DNA of 6,490 nucleotides from Bifidobacteriaceae bacterium (GTDB lineage: Bacteria > Actinomycetota > Actinomycetes > Actinomycetales > WQXJ01), in NCBI GenBank assembly GCA_031278665.1, contig JAITKC010000349.1:1-6490 (forward strand), read 5' to 3'. How positions within the stretch are numbered: the stretch's first letter is position 1; each line of letters begins with the position of its first letter. The translations under genes were made by a program, and so were the position numbers. Shown one piece after another: positions 1-4,140 of the stretch. The notes beneath the pieces are model-generated. The model was given only the letters and a program-made list of their open reading frames with translations. It was not told the DNA's origin and searched no databases.

Positions 1-2
1 TG

Positions 3-1286
3 GTGGCGGTACTGCGCGGCGCGGCCGGGGAACTCGGCCGCCGGGTCGGCCCGGACCGGGCCGCCTTGGGCGCCGATCCGGCGGTGCTGGACCAAATCAC
101 GGGTTTGGCGGAGACCGGCAACGCGCTCGGCGCGGCGGTGGACCAGTTGGTCGGGGCGGCGGACCGCTCGGGGGTGGCGTCGCAGGCGACCACGACCGGT
201 TTGACGACCTGGCTGATGGTGAAACACCACTTGACGCGCGCCCAGGCGACCCGGATGGTGTTGCGCGCCCGCGGGTGCGACCGGTTCGCCAAGATCCGCT
301 CGGCGGCGCTGGCCGGCGCGGTCAATCCGTGGCAGGTGGAGGCCGCGACCGACGTGTTGCGCCACCTGCCGGGAGACCTCGGGTCCGCTCAGACGGCCCA
401 GGCGGAAGAAGCGGTGGTCGGCTTGGCGGGCGAGTACGCCTCGGACGCCCTGGCTCGGGCCGGCGAGGAAATCCTCGAGCGGGTCGCCCCTCAGATCGCC
501 CAGGAACAGGCCGAGGCGAAGGCGGGGCGGCAGTTGCGCCGGGCCGAGGCGAAGCAGTTCTTCGCGGTCCGCGACAACCACGACGGCACGTCGAGCCTGA
601 TGGGGCTGCTGCCGGCGGCGGAGGCCGAACGCGTGCGGGCCGTGATCGACAAGGCGGCCGACAAAGCGCGCCGGGAACAAGTCGGCGCCCCGGACGGGCG
701 ACCGATGGACCGGGGCCGGGCCAGGGCGTTGGCCTTGGTCGAAGTCTGCGCGCACGCCCAAGGCTGCTCGCGCGCCCAGCCGTTGGGCGCGGCCTGCGCC
801 CGCCTGGCGATCACCGTCCGGGCCGAAGACTTGGACAACCCAAGCGCCGCCGCGGTGATCGCCGCGAGCGGGCGACGGCTCGATCAAACCACGTTCTCCC
901 GGCTGGCCTGCGACTGCGAGGCGATGCGGGTGGTGCTCGGCGCCAAGGGCGAGGTCCTCGACGTCGGGCGCGCCACCCGGGTGATCCCCAAGGGGCTGCG
1001 CGCCGCCGTGGTCGCCCGCGACAAGGGCTGCGCCTTCCCTGGTTGCGACCGGTCGCCGGAGGTCTGCGAGGGACACCACGTCCGGCCGTGGCGGCGCGGC
1101 GGAGCCACTAATTTATCGAATATATGTTTGCTTTGCCCGACGCATCACAAACTAGTCGAACCGCCCGTGAACGGGCCGCCGGGCTGGGAGCCGAGCCTGC
1201 GCGACGACGGGTTGTGGGAGTTCATCCCACCGCCCTGGTTCGACCCCGACCGCAAACCACTCCTGCACCACCGGTTCAGGACCTGA
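3..1286 (+). CDS. DUF222 / 13E12-repeat family HNH endonuclease-like protein (5' end uncertain)
   Basis: This is a probable metal-dependent HNH nuclease of the actinobacterial DUF222 (REP13E12) family; the substrate of these proteins is generally unknown. The N-terminal ~300 residues are alanine- and arginine-rich and mostly helical-looking, as in DUF222. A family linker follows at about 317-326 (EVLDVGRATR), then the HNH module at 343-386: CAFPGC (343-348), CEGHH (355-359), PWRRGGATNLSN (362-373) and LCPTHH (377-382). H358/H359, N373 and H381/H382 are the likely catalytic and metal residues, and C343, C348 and C378 could hold a structural zinc. The stop is TGA at 1284-1286. The GTG at position 3 is the first possible start, but the frame may continue left of the window, so the true start is unknown; 427 residues is within the usual family range. 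The codons over the HNH core are unusually AT-rich. The gene converges with recQ. Family assignment is strong; activity is inferred. Confidence 0.9.
   Translation: MAVLRGAAGELGRRVGPDRAALGADPAVLDQITGLAETGNALGAAVDQLVGAADRSGVASQATTTGLTTWLMVKHHLTRAQATRMVLRARGCDRFAKIRSAALAGAVNPWQVEAATDVLRHLPGDLGSAQTAQAEEAVVGLAGEYASDALARAGEEILERVAPQIAQEQAEAKAGRQLRRAEAKQFFAVRDNHDGTSSLMGLLPAAEAERVRAVIDKAADKARREQVGAPDGRPMDRGRARALALVEVCAHAQGCSRAQPLGAACARLAITVRAEDLDNPSAAAVIAASGRRLDQTTFSRLACDCEAMRVVLGAKGEVLDVGRATRVIPKGLRAAVVARDKGCAFPGCDRSPEVCEGHHVRPWRRGGATNLSNICLLCPTHHKLVEPPVNGPPGWEPSLRDDGLWEFIPPPWFDPDRKPLLHHRFRT
1107..1160 (+). other. AT-rich patch inside the HNH motif
   Basis: By hand count about 20 of these 54 bases are G or C, and only 4 of the 20 bases at 1111-1130, in an otherwise very GC-rich gene. 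The patch encodes the most conserved part of the HNH domain (about T369 to E386). It uses codons that are scarce elsewhere in the gene, such as AAT, TTA, ATA, TGT and CTA. The reading frame is intact, so this is a composition anomaly rather than a break. Confidence 0.8.
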
Positions 1287-1307
1287 CGGGCCGCCGCGCC
1301 ACGAAGA

Positions 1308-1322
1308 CGCCCGCCACGGGCG
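1308..1322 (+). terminator. Possible terminator hairpin after the HNH gene
   Basis: A perfect 6-bp stem (CGCCCG / CGGGCG) with a 3-base loop (CCA) begins 22 bases after the HNH stop codon. No T-run follows, so it is not a textbook intrinsic terminator. Hairpins without a U-tract are common at actinobacterial gene ends, but such short GC stems also occur by chance in DNA this GC-rich. Confidence 0.3.
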
Positions 1323-1465
1323 AGCCGCTAGACGGCGCCCGGTCGCGCGCCCGGGGCGATGCCGGCCAAAGGCGCCAAGGGGATTGGACGTGATCGATGG
1401 CGCGCGGCGCGGCGCCTGGCGCGGGGGAGGCTCGGGGTCTTGGGGTTCCGGCGCGGGCGCGGCGC

Positions 1466-1482
1466 GCGGCGCGGAGCGCCGC
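1466..1482 (-). terminator. Possible terminator hairpin after recQ
   Basis: A perfect 7-bp stem (GCGGCGC / GCGCCGC on the plus strand) with a 3-base loop lies about 21 bases beyond the recQ stop codon. There is no T-run on the minus-strand side. Position and strength fit a transcription end for recQ, but the surrounding sequence is nearly all G and C, so a chance hairpin is possible. Confidence 0.3.
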
Positions 1483-1503
1483 CTCGGGCGGAGGGTCGCG
1501 CGG

Positions 1504-3747
1504 TTACGGGAGTTCTGGCGGCGGTTCGTCGACGGGCGGTTCACCCGGCCATGTTGGTTCCGGTTGAGGGTCTCCGGGGGTTGGGTCGTGTGGTTGCGGG
1601 TCGGGCGGTTGATGCTCACGCTGTTGAGGCTCGCCGGGGGGCGGGTCGTGTGGTTGCGGGTCGGGCGGTTGATGCTCGCGCTGTTGAGGCTCTCCGGGGG
1701 TTGGGTCGTGTGGTTGCGGGTCGGGCGGGAGGCCGCCGTTGGGGACGGGATCGGGGACGGGGAGTTGCCCGGGCCGGGAAGGGTCTGCGGCCAGGAGTTT
1801 CAGGACGGCTTCGCCGTGGGCGGCCAGTTTGGCTTGGCCGATGCCGGAGATGCCGGCCAGGGCCGTCAGATCGGCCGGGCGCTGGTGGGCCAGGGCCAGC
1901 AGAGTCGAGTCGTGGAATATGACGTAGGCGGGCACGCCGCGCTCGCGCGCGGTGGCGGCCCGCCAGGCCCGCAGCGATTCGAACAGGGCCAGTTGGTCGT
2001 GGTCCAGATCACTTGGCGCAAGGCGCGAACCTGCGCTACTGCCGCCGGCGCCGCCCGCGCCACTACCGCCGGCGCCGCCCGCGCTGCTGCCGCCGCCGAT
2101 GCCGCCGATGCCGCCCGCGCCAGCGCCGCCCGCGGCTCGGGTGCCTCCCGGGCCGGTCCGTTTGGCGGCCAAGCGGGCCAAGTCCCGGCGGAAGGCCACC
2201 GGCCGCCGCCCGCGCAGGACTTCCCAGGCGCGATCGGTCGCCACCAGCACGCCGTGGCCGCCGGGGCCGATCTCAAGGTCGCCGCTGGCAAGTAACTGCC
2301 GGGCGACGGCCCGCCACTCGGCATCGTCCAAATCCGAGCCCAAACCCCAGGTCGAAAGCGTGTCGTGGCGGTGGAGGGCGACCCGGTCGGTCCGCCGGCC
2401 GCGCAAGATGTCGATCACCTGGCCGGCGCCGTAACGTTGCCGGCGCTCGCGGTCCAGACGCACCACAGTCGACAAGAACTTCTGGGCCGCGACTGTCCCA
2501 TCCCAGGTCACGGGCGGATTCAAGCAGGTGTCGCAATTGCCGCAGGGGTCGATCCGCTCCCCAAAATAGGCCAGCAAGTCGACCCGCCGACAGCCGGCGG
2601 TCTCACAGAGCGCGAGCATCGCGTCAAGGCGGGCGGCGGCGGCGCGGCGGAACTCCAGGTCGCCGGCGGATTCGGCGATGAAACGGCGCTGGCGGACCAC
2701 GTCCGCCAAACCGTAGGCCATCCAAGCGGTGGCCGGTTCGCCGTCGCGCCCGGCCCGGCCGGTCTCCTGGTAATAGCCCTCGACCGATCGTGGCAAGTCG
2801 ACGTGGGCCACGAAACGCACGTCCGGTTTGTCGATCCCCATGCCGAAGGCAATGGTCGCGACCACCGTCAGGCCGTCCTCGCGCAGGAACTGGCGCTGGA
2901 CGGCGCGGCGGGCCGAGGCTTCCATGCCGGCGTGGTAGGCGACCGCGTCGATGCCGTTGGCTCGCAAATGCGCCGTCACGTCCTCGGTGGTGGCCCGGGC
3001 CAGCGCGTAGACAATGCCGCTGTCGCCGGCGTGTTCCGACCGGATGAATCGAACCAACTGATCGTTCGGGTTGGCCTTGGGCTCGATCCGGTACTGGATG
3101 TTGGGCCGGTCGAAGGAGGCCACGAAGTGCCGCGCGCCCCCCAGCGCCAACCGCTCGGTTATCTCGCGGTGGGTCGCCTCGGTCGCGGTCGCGGTCAGCG
3201 CGATCCGGGGCACGCCCGGCCAGCGCTCCGCCAGCGCGCCCAGCCCCAGGTAATCCGGCCTGAAATCATGTCCCCACTGCGAGACGCAATGGGCCTCGTC
3301 GATGGCGAACAGCGCGATCTTCTGGCGGGCCAGCAAGGCCAGGGTCTCCGGCCCCAGCAGCCTTTCCGGCGCCACGTAGAGCAAGTCCAGTTCGCCGGCC
3401 AAGTACCGCTGCTCGACTTCTCGCTGGGCCGGCGCCGCCAGCGACGAATTCAGGTACTCCGCTTTGATTCCCAGTTCGCGCACCGCCGCCACCTGGTCTT
3501 CCATAAGGGCGATTAGCGGGGAGACGATGACGCCGGTGCCTTCGCGCACCAGCGCCGGGATTTGGTAGCACAGGGACTTCCCGCCGCCGGTCGGCATCAG
3601 CACAATGGCGTCCCCGCCGCCCACCACCTGTTTGATCGCCTCGGCTTGGTGGCCTTGGAAATCCTTGTGCCCAAACACTTGACGCAGCACGCGAACGGCT
3701 TCGTCCCAACCGGCCGGCCCGCCGCCCGGCCCCTCGTCGATCGTCAC
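1504..3747 (-). CDS. recQ: ATP-dependent DNA helicase RecQ
   Basis: This is a superfamily 2 3'-5' DNA helicase that unwinds recombination and repair intermediates in the cytoplasm. Motifs in order: motif 0 around 25-38 (with Q34), Walker A MPTGGGKS (51-58), SPLIALMEDQV (76-86), DEAH box followed by the RecQ aromatic loop CVSQWGHDFRPDY (150-166), ALTATA (183-188), TIAFGMGIDKPDVR (298-311) and arginine-finger motif YYQETGRAGRDG (325-336). Cysteines C386, C402, C405 and C408 form the RecQ zinc site. An RQC winged-helix region spans about 415-525, a glycine-rich linker about 534-574, and an HRDC domain about 580-655. A proline-rich tail (656-747) has a 20-residue repeat. At 747 residues it is longer than the ~610-residue E. 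coli protein, mainly through the linker and tail. The start is GTG at 3747-3745; an in-frame TAG lies 9 bases upstream, so no longer start is possible, and no clear Shine-Dalgarno precedes it. It diverges from hppA. Confidence 0.97.
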   Translation of the reverse strand: MTIDEGPGGGPAGWDEAVRVLRQVFGHKDFQGHQAEAIKQVVGGGDAIVLMPTGGGKSLCYQIPALVREGTGVIVSPLIALMEDQVAAVRELGIKAEYLNSSLAAPAQREVEQRYLAGELDLLYVAPERLLGPETLALLARQKIALFAIDEAHCVSQWGHDFRPDYLGLGALAERWPGVPRIALTATATEATHREITERLALGGARHFVASFDRPNIQYRIEPKANPNDQLVRFIRSEHAGDSGIVYALARATTEDVTAHLRANGIDAVAYHAGMEASARRAVQRQFLREDGLTVVATIAFGMGIDKPDVRFVAHVDLPRSVEGYYQETGRAGRDGEPATAWMAYGLADVVRQRRFIAESAGDLEFRRAAAARLDAMLALCETAGCRRVDLLAYFGERIDPCGNCDTCLNPPVTWDGTVAAQKFLSTVVRLDRERRQRYGAGQVIDILRGRRTDRVALHRHDTLSTWGLGSDLDDAEWRAVARQLLASGDLEIGPGGHGVLVATDRAWEVLRGRRPVAFRRDLARLAAKRTGPGGTRAAGGAGAGGIGGIGGGSSAGGAGGSGAGGAGGSSAGSRLAPSDLDHDQLALFESLRAWRAATARERGVPAYVIFHDSTLLALAHQRPADLTALAGISGIGQAKLAAHGEAVLKLLAADPSRPGQLPVPDPVPNGGLPPDPQPHDPTPGEPQQREHQPPDPQPHDPPPGEPQQREHQPPDPQPHDPTPGDPQPEPTWPGEPPVDEPPPELP
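1562..1728 (-). repeat. 60-bp in-frame tandem repeat in the recQ 3' end (2.8 copies)
   Basis: Units at 1669-1728, 1609-1668 and a partial third copy at about 1562-1608 are nearly identical, with only a few substitutions. Because 60 is a multiple of 3, each unit encodes the same 20 residues, PPDPQPHDPTPGEPQQREHQ, in the proline-rich tail of RecQ (residues 674-725). The second copy has Pro for Thr at one position, and the third diverges after PTPG. The high DNA identity points to recent unequal exchange or replication slippage. Confidence 0.93.
2026..2148 (-). repeat. Glycine-rich linker in RecQ with 24-bp repeats
   Basis: This stretch encodes residues about 534-574, composed almost only of Gly, Ala, Ser and a few Ile, between the winged-helix region and the HRDC domain. 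The DNA contains a 24-bp unit repeated with few changes (plus strand about 2042-2065 and 2066-2089), giving SSAGGAGG- and SGAGGAGG-like octapeptides, and a GGIGGIGGG segment next to it. It is probably a flexible tether that has expanded by slippage. Its length is likely to vary between strains. Confidence 0.85.
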
Positions 3748-3753
3748 GCCACG

Positions 3754-3759
3754 AGGCTA
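3754..3759 (-). promoter_or_regulatory. Possible -10 element of a leaderless recQ promoter
   Basis: On the minus strand TAGCCT fits the actinobacterial -10 pattern TAnnnT and ends 6 bases before the GTG start of recQ. That spacing would place the transcription start at or next to the start codon, as in leaderless actinobacterial mRNAs, and would explain why no Shine-Dalgarno is visible. No convincing -35 hexamer stands out. This is one short match, so it remains tentative. Confidence 0.3.
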
Positions 3760-3760
3760 G

Positions 3761-3814
3761 CGGAGCGCTCTGACAGACCCGCTCCGCCCACCCCAAAGCC
3801 GCACCGGCGGAGCG
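3761..3814. repeat. Alternating CGGAGCG inverted repeats upstream of recQ
   Basis: CGGAGCG occurs at 3761-3767, its complement CGCTCCG at 3780-3786, and CGGAGCG again at 3808-3814. The second and third extend to 9-bp arms (CGCTCCGCC at 3780-3788 and GGCGGAGCG at 3806-3814). The first pair lies just upstream of the proposed recQ -10 and could be an operator or a cruciform-prone element. No known regulator site is recognised; it does not resemble the actinobacterial LexA box. Confidence 0.45.
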
Positions 3815-3828
3815 AACCCGCCCGGCAG

Positions 3829-3973
3829 GCGGGCGCCGGCGCGCGGCGGGCGGGTGCCGGCGCGCGGCGTCGGGAGTGGCGGGCGGCATCGGGGGTGGCC
3901 GGGCGGCATCGGGGGTGGCCGGGCGGCGTCGGGCGGCGGGGCGAGCGCGGGCGTGGCGGGCGGCATCGGGCGG
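3829..3973. repeat. Cluster of 20-21 bp GC-rich direct repeats
   Basis: Two exact copies of GGGCGGCATCGGGGGTGGCC lie head to tail at 3881-3900 and 3901-3920, flanked by diverged units at 3861-3880 and 3921-3940. To the left, a 21-bp unit (GGGYGCCGGCGCGCGGCG) occurs twice, from 3831 and from 3852. An 18-base exact copy of GTGGCGGGCGGCATCGGG is found at 3876-3893 and again at 3953-3970. The block has no convincing coding role and is best read as slippage-generated intergenic repeat DNA. Confidence 0.8.
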
Positions 3974-4065
3974 CAAGGGCCGCCTGGGACGATTGGCTCG
4001 CGGACCGCGCCGGTGCGCGTCTACGCTCTACGGTTGGGGATTCGGGCGCCGAGGCTCAAACGGCA

Positions 4066-4079
4066 GGGGCTGACGCCCC
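4066..4079 (+). other. Small hairpin in the probable hppA leader
   Basis: GGGGC and GCCCC form a perfect 5-bp stem around a TGAC tetraloop, about 60 bases before the hppA start. It may be part of the hppA 5' untranslated region. It has no T-run, and I cannot link it to a known RNA regulator. Confidence 0.3.
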
Positions 4080-4129
4080 GGTTCCGCTTGACGGCACGGC
4101 CACCGGCCCTTCCAACGCAGTTCCAGTCC

Positions 4130-4134
4130 GGAGG
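4130..4134 (+). promoter_or_regulatory. Ribosome binding site of hppA
   Basis: GGAGG sits 6 bases before the ATG at 4141. This is a strong Shine-Dalgarno at good spacing and fixes the hppA start. Confidence 0.85.
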
Positions 4135-4140
4135 TCGACG

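Larger units (their letters stand above)
3748..4140. other. Divergent intergenic region between recQ and hppA
   Basis: These 393 bases separate the divergent recQ and hppA starts and must hold both promoters. The recQ-proximal part (3761-3814) has alternating copies of CGGAGCG. The middle (about 3829-3973) is a block of 20-21 bp GC-rich repeats. The hppA-proximal part (about 3990-4140) is less repetitive and ends in a Shine-Dalgarno. Short open frames across it are low-complexity and overlap neighbouring genes, so I call no gene here. I recognise no riboswitch or small RNA. Confidence 0.6.

Noticed and set aside
1562..1728. CRISPR-like array
   Set aside because: The 60-bp units are directly adjacent without spacers and are in frame with the recQ coding sequence.
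1384..2295. Long plus-strand open frame of 303 codons opposite the recQ 3' part
   Set aside because: It is antisense to the repeat, HRDC and linker regions of a clearly recognised RecQ, its residues are Gly/Arg/Val low complexity, and it matches no known fold.
2365..3516. Plus-strand open frame of 383 codons opposite the RecQ helicase core
   Set aside because: It lies antisense to conserved helicase motifs; such frames arise from GC-rich third-position bias, and no domain is recognisable.
3266..3976. Minus-strand open frame running from the intergenic repeats into recQ, with Pro/Ala/Arg repeats
   Set aside because: It is out of frame with recQ over most of its length and its N-terminal part simply translates the intergenic tandem repeats; there is no Shine-Dalgarno or domain.
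3990..4129. Riboswitch or hppA promoter with clear -35/-10 boxes
   Set aside because: TACGCT at 4022-4027 and TTGACG at 4088-4093 resemble promoter hexamers, but neither has a partner at suitable spacing, and no known riboswitch core is recognisable.
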